From Sphingomonas sp. (GTDB lineage: Bacteria > Pseudomonadota > Alphaproteobacteria > Sphingomonadales > Sphingomonadaceae), in assembly GCF_017745215.1 (NCBI RefSeq), contig NZ_JAGHZV010000004.1, positions 162,931 through 226,930 on the forward strand: a stretch of 64,000 nucleotides of DNA, read 5' to 3'. The position numbers and the translations under genes were made by a program. Shown piece after piece: positions 35,620-43,537 of the stretch; position 1 is the first letter of the stretch; each line of letters begins with the position of its first letter. A model generated the notes under the pieces. That model saw only the letters and a list, made by a program, of their open reading frames with translations, was not told the origin of the DNA and searched no databases.

Positions 35620-38055
35620 CTATTCGGCCTCTTCCGATCCGATCGACGACGTGTCGACGATCTTGGGCAGATTCTCCGCCAAAGCGAGGACGGTCGACGC
35701 TGCGCCGCGCGCCGCCATACGGCGAAAGTCATCCGAGAACTCACCGATCGCCGATCCGCCGATGTGCTTTAGGCTTCGCATCGCATGTTCGTAGCCGAGC
35801 AACAAAATGCGCATGCCGAGGATGTACTTCTCGGTCACCACCTCGCGCGCCAGCGAGCCCCTTTGCGTCAACCGATAGCGAAGGTGATACGCATTGTCGT
35901 AGTTGATCTTGTACAGCGTCTCTCCCTCGCCGAGATCGACGATCTCTCCGCCGTCATGTTCGTTGAAATCAGCGGGCCAGGCCTCGGTTTCGATGCCCTC
36001 GACCGAGCGACCGTCCCGCGTCAGCAGCACGAAGCGTGGCATGCCGTGCGTCGGCCCCGAACCCGAACCGTTGTCGCCGCCGTCGGCCTTGCGCGGCTTG
36101 CGTTGTCCGTTCGGCTTGTCCTCGTCCTCGACATCCTCCCGATCGGCCGTCACCCGCAGCATTGTCGGCTCCGCGAACACCGGTTCCGGCATCGCCCGAT
36201 CCACCAGGCCAAGGCGCACCTCGATCATATCGCCGGGCGACAGACCCTCGGCGGGCACGAAATGAACGCTGAGACGCCCGTCCTTCAAGTGTTCGCGGAC
36301 GCTGAAGCTCTCGCGAACCTTCGCATCCATCAGAATGCTGCCGCCGTTGTCGGCACGTCGCAAATAGCCATTCTCGACATCGGTATGGGCGATCACGGCG
36401 CGGCCGCGCCGCATCGGAATATCGACCGTCCTGCGCGACCGGTCGTCTAGCGTCAGGCGCGTCGGACTGTACAGACCGTCATAGAGCTCTTCGTCGTCGG
36501 CGCCGAACCCGCCGCCGGGCACGCGGATCGTCGGATCGCGCGACGACAACAGGCCTGCCAGCGTCGGATCGCGATCGAGCAGCTTTTGGAAGAGACTATT
36601 GCCCTCGTTCTTCGCCGCCCGCTCGAGCTCTTCCTGGGCCACCCGGCGCTGGAAGTCCTTCAGCGCGTCGGATTCGCGGATCGTGCGCGTGACCAGATCG
36701 AGATAGCGCTCGCCGTCCAGTGTACTGGAGATATGCTCGCGATCGCCTTTCCACACCTCGTTATGGGCCGAAAAGCTCAGGCCGCTCGCATCGACGACGA
36801 CGACCACGCGATCCTTCAGCGCGGGGAACCCGCAGCTTTGCGACAGATAGCCCCGACTTTGTTTGAACTGCACCTGGCCGTTCACCGCATGGAAGACGCG
36901 GTTGTTGGAATTCTGCGGCTTGAGCCATCCCGGCAAATCGCGTTTCAACCCGATCGCACCGATCCGCACCTCGCCCAAGCCGGGGTCGGTGAAGCGCCCG
37001 ACGAAGATCGGAGCGCTGCCGGCGGCTTCGCTCTCTTCCTCTCCGCCTTCCTCGCCGTGCGCGTTCAGCAGCAGGAATTCCATGCCGTAAAATGGGCGGG
37101 CGTCGACGCCGAGCGCGCGATCGCCGCCGCGTTTCGCATCGGCCTTCTGACGCAGATCCAGGATTCGAAACGGCAAGATCGTCTCGACCAGATTCTCGTT
37201 GAGCGCATCGCGCGAGCCCTTGAAGCTCAGAAAACGACTGCCGACCTGGTAGTCGAACAGCTTGATCACCGTTCCGCTCGTCAAATGAACGCCTTCGTAG
37301 CGATGACCGTCGACGAGCCCGAGCGGGTACAGATAATCCATTTCAAACTGCGGAATCGAGCCATCCGGGAGCACGAAATATTCGGCGACGGGCATGGTAT
37401 CGCGGTCGCCAGGCCTGCGGCGCATAAGTGTCCACCCCCAGGGCCCGGTCCCGTCGAAACGCCGGGACACGATCAGCTTGAACCAGCGGCGGCCGCAATA
37501 ACGGAGCACGCCCGACGAGCCCATGTTGAACTTGCCCTGGACGAACGGGATGCTCTTTTTGTTGCCCGCGCTCAGCGACAGGAAGGTGTCCGGAAAGGCA
37601 TCGGGATGCTGCCCCTCACCGTTGTCGACAAACGTGTAGCAGGGCAGGCCTTCGGTCTTCGACTTCGCGCCGGAAATACCGATGACGAGGTTCTTCTGCG
37701 CGAATTCGCGCAGCCAAGGATCACGCGGATCCGCGTTGACAAGTTTCCCGCCGCGCAGGTTGCGGATCAGACGGTCGACCGCTTGGTACATCGTCTGCGG
37801 GGCCTGCGGCGATTTGGGGTCGATGTCCTTAAGATAGGCATGCTTGAGCAGCACGGCATCGACCATGTTGGTCATCAGCTCGGTCAGCGCCTTGCCGCCG
37901 TCCGACGCTTGGTTGGACGTGACGTTGAAATTCGTTTCACGGCCGTCGAGCGGACGCCAATTTGCGGACTCGCGCATGAGCGGATCGGCGTTGAGCAACG
38001 CTTCGGCCTCGGCTTCGGTCTCGGCGCGGAGCAGGGCGAGGCACAGGTTCTTCAT
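35620..38055 (-). CDS. Large GHKL-ATPase protein of unknown family
   Basis: 811 residues. The N-terminal GHKL domain has the N-box LTELMTNMVDAV (Glu59, Asn63, Asp66), the DNGEGQ G1 motif (144-149) and the lid GKFNMGSSGVLRYCG (174-188). The rest holds a beta-rich region (~310-420), a helical part and a low-complexity charged linker near 650-670 (NGQRKPRKADGGD), ending with an all-helical tail. No nuclease motif was found. It is coupled to an upstream 81-residue gene by an ATGA overlap and is divergent from the cytosine methyltransferase. Likely an ATP-driven sensor or effector in defence; the family was not recognised. Confidence 0.7.
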   Translation of the reverse strand: MKNLCLALLRAETEAEAEALLNADPLMRESANWRPLDGRETNFNVTSNQASDGGKALTELMTNMVDAVLLKHAYLKDIDPKSPQAPQTMYQAVDRLIRNLRGGKLVNADPRDPWLREFAQKNLVIGISGAKSKTEGLPCYTFVDNGEGQHPDAFPDTFLSLSAGNKKSIPFVQGKFNMGSSGVLRYCGRRWFKLIVSRRFDGTGPWGWTLMRRRPGDRDTMPVAEYFVLPDGSIPQFEMDYLYPLGLVDGHRYEGVHLTSGTVIKLFDYQVGSRFLSFKGSRDALNENLVETILPFRILDLRQKADAKRGGDRALGVDARPFYGMEFLLLNAHGEEGGEEESEAAGSAPIFVGRFTDPGLGEVRIGAIGLKRDLPGWLKPQNSNNRVFHAVNGQVQFKQSRGYLSQSCGFPALKDRVVVVVDASGLSFSAHNEVWKGDREHISSTLDGERYLDLVTRTIRESDALKDFQRRVAQEELERAAKNEGNSLFQKLLDRDPTLAGLLSSRDPTIRVPGGGFGADDEELYDGLYSPTRLTLDDRSRRTVDIPMRRGRAVIAHTDVENGYLRRADNGGSILMDAKVRESFSVREHLKDGRLSVHFVPAEGLSPGDMIEVRLGLVDRAMPEPVFAEPTMLRVTADREDVEDEDKPNGQRKPRKADGGDNGSGSGPTHGMPRFVLLTRDGRSVEGIETEAWPADFNEHDGGEIVDLGEGETLYKINYDNAYHLRYRLTQRGSLAREVVTEKYILGMRILLLGYEHAMRSLKHIGGSAIGEFSDDFRRMAARGAASTVLALAENLPKIVDTSSIGSEEAE

Positions 38056-38297
38056 CGTTGGCGCTTGACCGGCAGCCGGAAGCTCTCGGACCGTTTGGGC
38101 CTACGCGCCGTGCCGAACCGTGCGCGGCAATCGGCCACTTCCCGCCGCAGCGCGCCGATGATCGCCGCCGCCTGCTCTTCGGTATAGTCGTAGTTCGAAC
38201 GGTCCGCGAGGTTTCCGATTAAGCGGATATGCTTGATGGCGCGCTCGACCCGAGCTTCCGCCAACCGGATAAATCGATCCTGACCCTTTTCGCGCAT
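38052..38297 (-). CDS. 81-residue helical partner of the large GHKL protein
   Basis: Small helical protein, REKGQDRFIRLAEARVERAI then IRLIGNLADRSNYDYTEEQ and a basic tail (RRPKRSESFRLPVKRQR). The ATG at 38297 has GGAG eight bases upstream; a longer frame to 38336 lacks one. The stop overlaps the GHKL start (ATGA), implying stoichiometric translation and a complex. Small proteins with RFIRLAEARV-like segments are often annotated as hypothetical next to DNA-related genes. Function unknown. Confidence 0.65.
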   Translation of the reverse strand: MREKGQDRFIRLAEARVERAIKHIRLIGNLADRSNYDYTEEQAAAIIGALRREVADCRARFGTARRPKRSESFRLPVKRQR

Positions 38298-38386
38298 CGG
38301 TGGAGCTCCCCGCCGCCATACTCGTACATTCTTCAAATCTACGTGTCGATAGCACCGCAGAACGCGCCGAGCATACCCGACGCCTG

Positions 38387-38415
38387 TTGATTTTATCGTT
38401 TAACTACAATATGAT
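38387..38415 (+). promoter_or_regulatory. Promoter for the cytosine methyltransferase gene
   Basis: TTGATT (38387-38392) and TATGAT (38410-38415) with 17-base spacing, in an AT-rich patch (TTTAACTACAAT) of the divergent gap between the 81-residue gene and the methyltransferase. Expected transcript start is ~60 bases before the GTG at 38484, which has GGGAGG five bases upstream. The position also suggests that methyltransferase and GHKL units are separately started from one region. Confidence 0.55.
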
Positions 38416-38483
38416 ATTGGCAGGTCCGCTTTGCGCTTGCGTGTCCGAGACGCGTCGATATATGGTGCGCCGAGGGAGGCGCA

Positions 38484-39854
38484 GTGGCGAGTTGGCGAGA
38501 CAAGCGGCTTGAATTGAAGCGCCGGAGCGATCCGCGGCGCTCATCGTTGCGCGCGCCCGTTCGCCTACGGGCTTCGCAGCGCAAATCGCAAGCCCGTCCG
38601 CCGAAGGCCGAGCCGACCGAGACGCAGGAGCAGAGCACGCCCGACGCACCGCGCCCCAAGTTTTTGGCGTTCGATTTTTTCTGCGGCGCCGGCGGTACGA
38701 CCCGCGGCCTGATCGACGCGGGCGGCTATGTCGCCGCCGGCATCGACAAGGAAGTCGCCTGCCGCGAGACCTATGTCGAGAATAACCGCAACGAGACGCT
38801 CGACGGTAAGGCGCCGCGCTATCTCGAGCGCGACATTTTCCCCGCCACCGAAGAATATCCCAAGGGGCAGGGGGCCGAACTTGAGGCCGAACTCGACGCG
38901 ATGGTGCCCGCGCTCAAAAAGCAGGCGCCCGGTGTCCCGTTGCTGTTCGCCATTTGCGCGCCGTGCCAACCCTTCACCACGCTGTCGCGCAAGGAAATGA
39001 GCAAGGAACGCATCGCGAAGCGCGACCGCGACCGCAATCTGCTCAAGGAAGCCGCGCGCTTGGTGGCGCGCTTCAAGCCCGAACTGGTGCTGTCGGAGAA
39101 TGTCGCCGGCATCAAGGATCCGCGATACGGCGGCATCTGGGAAGAGTTCCGCAACGAGCTGGAAGCGCTCGGCTATGCGACCGGGACGCGCGTCGTCTGC
39201 ACTTCGCGCTTCGGGATCCCGCAATATCGTAAGCGGTCAATCCTGATTGCCGTGTTGAAGGAGAAGGTGCGCGACGAGTATCTGACCGATCTACTCGACA
39301 GAGAGCTGCTGGTACCGGATTCCGATCCCGATGCACCGATCGCGACCGTCCGCGACGCGATCGGACATTTCCCGCCGATCAAGGCCGGCGAGCTCCACGA
39401 TGAGATCGCCAATCATCGTGCGCGCGCGCTCAGCGACACCAATTTGAAGCGCTTGGAATGCGCCAAGCCGGGCGAATCCAACGCCTATCTGGAAAATACG
39501 AAGTTCGGCGACCTCAGCCTCGAATGCCACCGCAAGGTCAACAAGCGCCTCAACGACCGCTGTTTCAGCGATGTTTACACCCGCATGCGACCCGACCGGC
39601 CGTCGCCGACAGTCACCACCAAATGCCACAGCATTTCGAACGGGCGGTTCGGCCACTATGACACCGACCAATTGCGCGGCATATCGCTTCGCGAGGCGGC
39701 CAAACTTCAGTCGTTCGGCGACGATTATGTCTTCTATCCGAAAAAGAGTGTGGACCCGGTCGCGAGGATGATCGGCAATGCCGTGCCGCCGAAACTCGCC
39801 GCCTTTTTCGCGTCCTATCTGCTCAGCGCTATGGAGTCCGGGCAACCGAGTTGA
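38484..39854 (+). CDS. DNA (cytosine-5-)-methyltransferase
   Basis: 456 residues. Motif I FDFFCGAGGTTRG (63-75), motif IV with the catalytic Cys161 in CAPCQPFTTLS, motif VI ENVAGIKD, motif VIII QYRKR, and motif X IGNAVPPKLAAF are all intact, so it should make 5-methylcytosine. A ~55-residue Arg-rich N-terminal extension precedes motif I; the variable target-recognition part lies between VIII and X. It converges on and overlaps a vsr gene by 26 bases and is followed by HNH, MORC/MutL-like, DUF4420 and Z1 genes, so it is the modification part of that system. The recognised sequence is unknown. GTG start supported by GGGAGG. Confidence 0.95.
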   Translation: MASWRDKRLELKRRSDPRRSSLRAPVRLRASQRKSQARPPKAEPTETQEQSTPDAPRPKFLAFDFFCGAGGTTRGLIDAGGYVAAGIDKEVACRETYVENNRNETLDGKAPRYLERDIFPATEEYPKGQGAELEAELDAMVPALKKQAPGVPLLFAICAPCQPFTTLSRKEMSKERIAKRDRDRNLLKEAARLVARFKPELVLSENVAGIKDPRYGGIWEEFRNELEALGYATGTRVVCTSRFGIPQYRKRSILIAVLKEKVRDEYLTDLLDRELLVPDSDPDAPIATVRDAIGHFPPIKAGELHDEIANHRARALSDTNLKRLECAKPGESNAYLENTKFGDLSLECHRKVNKRLNDRCFSDVYTRMRPDRPSPTVTTKCHSISNGRFGHYDTDQLRGISLREAAKLQSFGDDYVFYPKKSVDPVARMIGNAVPPKLAAFFASYLLSAMESGQPS

Positions 39855-40242
39855 GGCGCGCGATCAGCGTCCGGGTCTTTTCTTCCAAATCGCATTCCCA
39901 GATCGTCTCGACCCGCCAACCGGCCGCCGACAGGCGCTCGACTGCGGCCAGGTCACGCGCGATATTCGTTTCGATCTTCGCCGCCCAAAATGCGGCGTTC
40001 GATGAGGGGCGCTTCCCTCGCGGGCAGTCATGCCCATGCCAAAAACAGCCATGCACGAACACCGCGGTCCGATATTTGGGCAGCACCACATCCGGCCTTC
40101 CGGCGAGGTCACGCCGATGCAGCCGGAATCGGAAGCCCGCTGCATGCAGCGCTCGCCGCACGCGCATCTCCGGCTTGGTGTTCTTGTTGCGCACCTGCGC
40201 CATCATCCGCGAGCGCGTTTCTTTGGAGACGATGTCGGCCAT
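39829..40242 (-). CDS. vsr: Very short patch repair endonuclease Vsr
   Basis: 137 residues with the Vsr core: SKETRSRMMAQVRNKNTKPE, GRPDVVLPKYRTAVFVHGCF, WHGHDCPRGKRP and the C-terminal WECDL. It nicks next to T in T:G mismatches left by deamination of 5-methylcytosine and so protects the methyltransferase's own sites. It is encoded opposite to and overlapping the end of the methyltransferase gene, and divergent from the HNH gene with only 18 bases between starts. Confidence 0.95.
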   Translation of the reverse strand: MADIVSKETRSRMMAQVRNKNTKPEMRVRRALHAAGFRFRLHRRDLAGRPDVVLPKYRTAVFVHGCFWHGHDCPRGKRPSSNAAFWAAKIETNIARDLAAVERLSAAGWRVETIWECDLEEKTRTLIARLNSVARTP

Positions 40243-40260
40243 GCAGATTAGTATCCTACG

Positions 40261-40962
40261 ATGCGAAGCCCCGACTGGTCACGCGACGAATTGATTCTGG
40301 CGCTGCAGGCGTATCTCGCGATCACGCCGCGCGCACCGAGTCCCACCGCGCCCGAGGTCGTCGCGCTGAGCGCCGAATTGCGCGCGCGGGCCGCGGACAC
40401 CGTCGCGGAAGTGCCGAACTACCGCTCGGTCGACAGCGTCGTCATGAAGCTGATGAACTTCCGCAACATCGATCCCGAGTTCGCGGGCAAGGGTCTCGAA
40501 CGTGCCGGCACACTCGACCGGACCGTGTGGGCCGACTTCGGACGCGATGTCGCCGCCGTCGCCGCCGCGGCCGCCAAGGTTCGCGGTGGCGCGTCTCGTC
40601 TCCCCGCCCCGGCGGTGGCAGGCGCATCCGAAGGCGAACTCATTCCGCGCAATCATCTCGAGCGCGAACGCGACGCGGGCTTGGCGGCGTCACGCAAGGC
40701 AGTGGCGTTGTTGGCCGAAGGCCGCCTCGCCTGCGAGACCTGCGGCTTCGATTTCGAGGCGGCTTACGGTCCCCGCGGACGCGGCGTGATCGATTGCCAT
40801 CACCTAACGCCCTTGTCCGAATATGACGGCGTGCGGGAAACCCGATCCGAAGATCTTGCACTGCTGTGCGCCAATTGCCACCGCATGATCCATAGTCGCC
40901 GACCATGGCTGTCTCTTGACGAACTACGCGTGTTGCTCGCCGGAGTTCGGCACCTCACATAG
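40261..40962 (+). CDS. HNH endonuclease (McrA-like)
   Basis: 233 residues. The C-terminal HNH finger is complete: Cys158-x2-Cys161 (ACETCGF), the core VIDCHHLTPLSEY (His180, His181) and the second zinc pair LLCANCHRMIHS (Cys203, Cys206, His207, His211). The N-terminal part (RDELILALQAYLA, NYRSVDSVVMKLMNF) is shared by many restriction-type HNH proteins. Likely the cleavage component for unmodified or foreign DNA in the methyltransferase-linked system. Starts 18 bases from the divergent vsr start. Confidence 0.85.
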   Translation: MRSPDWSRDELILALQAYLAITPRAPSPTAPEVVALSAELRARAADTVAEVPNYRSVDSVVMKLMNFRNIDPEFAGKGLERAGTLDRTVWADFGRDVAAVAAAAAKVRGGASRLPAPAVAGASEGELIPRNHLERERDAGLAASRKAVALLAEGRLACETCGFDFEAAYGPRGRGVIDCHHLTPLSEYDGVRETRSEDLALLCANCHRMIHSRRPWLSLDELRVLLAGVRHLT

Positions 40963-41043
40963 AATCACCGATTGCGAGCGAATTTCTGTTTCCGCTCAAC
41001 CGAACGATCCATACGATCGCCCTGGGGGAGAGATCACACGTCT

Positions 41044-42534
41044 ATGCCGCAGACCGTCACCGCCGCGGAGAGCTTCGAGTTGCCGCCCGACAGTCGCGGA
41101 TCGGCTGCGGCATTCAGCCGCATGGGCTACGACCTCGAGACCGCGCTGGCCGATCTCATCGACAATTCGATCGATGCCAAAGCCGGGACCGTCGAGATAA
41201 CCCTGATCCGCGACGAGGAGGGGATCGCGGCGCTGACGATTTCCGACGACGGCCGCGGCATGACGGCCGACGCCCTCCGCGAGGCGATGCAATTTGCCGG
41301 CGTGCGCGAGCGCGGCGGTAAGGAACTCGGGGTCTTCGGTCTCGGGTTGAAGGCTGCCTCGTTCAGCCAATGCAACTCGCTGACCGTCCTCAGCAAGAGC
41401 GCCGCCAGCGTATCGGCGTGTCGGTGGACGGTCGAAGGGATCAGCGACAATTGGCGCTGCGAACGACTGAACGGCACCGATGCCCAAACCGCTTTCCGAC
41501 AAGGATATTCGACCATGCGGGTGCCGCGCCGTAGCGGCACGGTCGTTCTGTGGGAGCGGCTCGATCGTCTCGACGTCTCGGGTGACGTCGACGAGTTCGT
41601 ATCGGAGCTGCTCGCGGGACTGGAGCTGCGCCTCGGGCTGATCTTTCATCGCTATATCAAGCGGGACGCGCTCAAGATCCTGATCGGCTCGCGTGATCTC
41701 GACGGCGAGCCCGGCTTTCCGCGCTCGGTCCGCGCGCACGACCCCTTCGCCTATCCGAGAAGCGGCCGCACCGGCTATCCGAAGCGCTTCACAGCCGAGG
41801 TGCCGAGGCTCGGCCAGCTGACATTGGACGCGCATATCTGGCCAGCCATGTCGGTACAGCCCGAGTTCCGGCTGGGTCGGCGAAACGGGACGCCGCACCA
41901 AGGCATCTACATCTATCGCAACGATCGGCTCGTTCAGGCCGGCGGATGGAACGGTGTGGTCAAGGATGCGAGCGATGCGGAGCTCTCGCTCGCGCGGGTT
42001 GCGGTCGATCTCCCCGCCTCGGCGATCCGGGACGTGTCCGTACAGAAGTCGGGGGTGCAGCTGACGGCCGCGCTGGCCCAGTCGCTGCGCGCCGCAACGG
42101 CGGGCAAGACCAGCTTGACCGGCTATCTCGACGATGCGCGCAAGACCTATCGAGCCGGGCGCCGGCAGCCGCGTGCCGATGCCCGCATCCCGCCCGTGCC
42201 GGGCCTCGGCCTGCCCGCCGCGGTGCGGCGCACCCTTGGCGACAAGCTCGCACCCGACGGATTTTCGCGCGAGATCGCGTTTGAATGGGCGTCGCTTCCC
42301 AAGAGCCAGGTGTTCATGTTGGTCCCCGAGGATGATCGAATCCTGCTCAACCGCAAGTATCGCCAACAGATCCTCGGCGCGGGCAAGGCTTCGGCGACCG
42401 ACGTCCCCGTCGTCAAATTGCTGTTGTTCCTGTTGCTCGAAGCCGAATTCGATCGCGAGCGTTTTTCTGCGCAGCGCAAGGCGTGGCTCAAGCGATGCAA
42501 CGCCGTGTTGGTCGAGGCGGTCAAGCGAAAATGA
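41044..42534 (+). CDS. MORC/MutL-like GHKL ATPase of a restriction-type system
   Basis: 496 residues. The GHKL domain has the N-box LADLIDNSIDAK, DDGRGM (68-73) and lid GVFGLGLKAASF (96-107). At the place of the usual catalytic Glu four residues before Asn41 stands Asp37 (A-D-L-I-D-N), as seems usual for this bacterial subgroup. The C-terminal half has a second S5-like domain (RRNGTPHQGIYIYRNDRLVQ) and a helical tail. Comparative genomics has placed such ATPases with cytosine methyltransferases, Vsr, PD-(D/E)XK and Z1 proteins, and the same set is present here. ATG 41044 is used; its stop shares ATGA with the next gene. Confidence 0.85.
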   Translation: MPQTVTAAESFELPPDSRGSAAAFSRMGYDLETALADLIDNSIDAKAGTVEITLIRDEEGIAALTISDDGRGMTADALREAMQFAGVRERGGKELGVFGLGLKAASFSQCNSLTVLSKSAASVSACRWTVEGISDNWRCERLNGTDAQTAFRQGYSTMRVPRRSGTVVLWERLDRLDVSGDVDEFVSELLAGLELRLGLIFHRYIKRDALKILIGSRDLDGEPGFPRSVRAHDPFAYPRSGRTGYPKRFTAEVPRLGQLTLDAHIWPAMSVQPEFRLGRRNGTPHQGIYIYRNDRLVQAGGWNGVVKDASDAELSLARVAVDLPASAIRDVSVQKSGVQLTAALAQSLRAATAGKTSLTGYLDDARKTYRAGRRQPRADARIPPVPGLGLPAAVRRTLGDKLAPDGFSREIAFEWASLPKSQVFMLVPEDDRILLNRKYRQQILGAGKASATDVPVVKLLLFLLLEAEFDRERFSAQRKAWLKRCNAVLVEAVKRK

Positions 42535-43529
42535 CCGAAAAGACCCCTGAACCACAGCCTCTGCTGCCCGCCTGGGAGACGCTTAGGGCCGATTATATCG
42601 CCGACGGCTTACCGGGACGCTGCGTCGTGCGGACCGAGCCGAAGGCCGAATTGTTTGTCGAGCCCGGTGGCCGGCGTTTCGGTGCCGTTCTGGCGCTTCC
42701 CCCCGACGGCGCCGTTCCGACCAGCCCGCTGACCCACATTTCCTTGGCCGAGGTTCAAATCGACGGTGTGCGGTGCGTCGAACTCGCCAGCGACGCCTCC
42801 GATCTCTTCGCGACCTTCTACCTGCTGCTGTCCGACCTGATGCGCGCGGTCACCGAGGAGAATGTCCCGCCGATCGCCGCGATCGATGCATGCGTTGCAC
42901 GTTGGCAAGCGCTGTTGGACACCGCCGCGTTGCTCACCGAGGAGCGCCGGCTCGGCCTGTTGGGCGAGCTTTGGTTTCTCGCTCGCCTGATGGAAGTCCG
43001 GGGCTCCGAGGCGTTGGCCGCGTGGACGGGACCGCTCGGCCAGTCCCACGACTTCCGGTGGGGTCCCACGGAGTTCGAGGTCAAGGCAACCGCCGCCGCG
43101 CGCCGCGTCCATATGATCAACGGTTTGCGCCAGCTCGAACCCAGCCAGGATTGTTCGCTGTTTCTCGTCTCGCTCCGCTTCGTCGCGGCGGGCGCGGGCG
43201 GAGAGACTCTACCCGAGGCCGTCGATCGCATCGCGGCAAGCCTCGAATCGGACGCCCGAGACCGATTTCTGCGCACGCTCGAGACGATCGGCTACCGGTC
43301 TTCCGATGCGGCCCATTATGCGCGGCGGCTGCGCCTCGGCGACGCCGCGCGACTGATCCCGGTGGAGAAGGGTTGTCCGCGCCTTACCCCCGCCGCGCTC
43401 ACCTTCGTACCGACGGAATATGCGACGGGACGAATCATCGACCTCAACTATAGAGTGGACGTCGAGGGCTTGGGATACGGCGACGGCGAGGCGGCCTTCC
43501 TCGAAATTCTGCCGAACGGCCAGGGATAG
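42531..43529 (+). CDS. PD-(D/E)XK motif protein, DUF4420 family
   Basis: 332 residues. The catalytic signature of the DUF4420 nuclease family is visible: GQSHDFRWGPTEFEVKAT with Asp174, Glu183 and Lys185, preceded by LGLLGELWFLARLM. It is probably the nuclease that acts with the MORC/MutL-like ATPase. Start and stop are coupled: ATGA overlap with the ATPase gene and 8 bases to the Z1 gene. Confidence 0.87.
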   Translation: MTEKTPEPQPLLPAWETLRADYIADGLPGRCVVRTEPKAELFVEPGGRRFGAVLALPPDGAVPTSPLTHISLAEVQIDGVRCVELASDASDLFATFYLLLSDLMRAVTEENVPPIAAIDACVARWQALLDTAALLTEERRLGLLGELWFLARLMEVRGSEALAAWTGPLGQSHDFRWGPTEFEVKATAAARRVHMINGLRQLEPSQDCSLFLVSLRFVAAGAGGETLPEAVDRIAASLESDARDRFLRTLETIGYRSSDAAHYARRLRLGDAARLIPVEKGCPRLTPAALTFVPTEYATGRIIDLNYRVDVEGLGYGDGEAAFLEILPNGQG

Positions 43530-43537
43530 GAACGACA

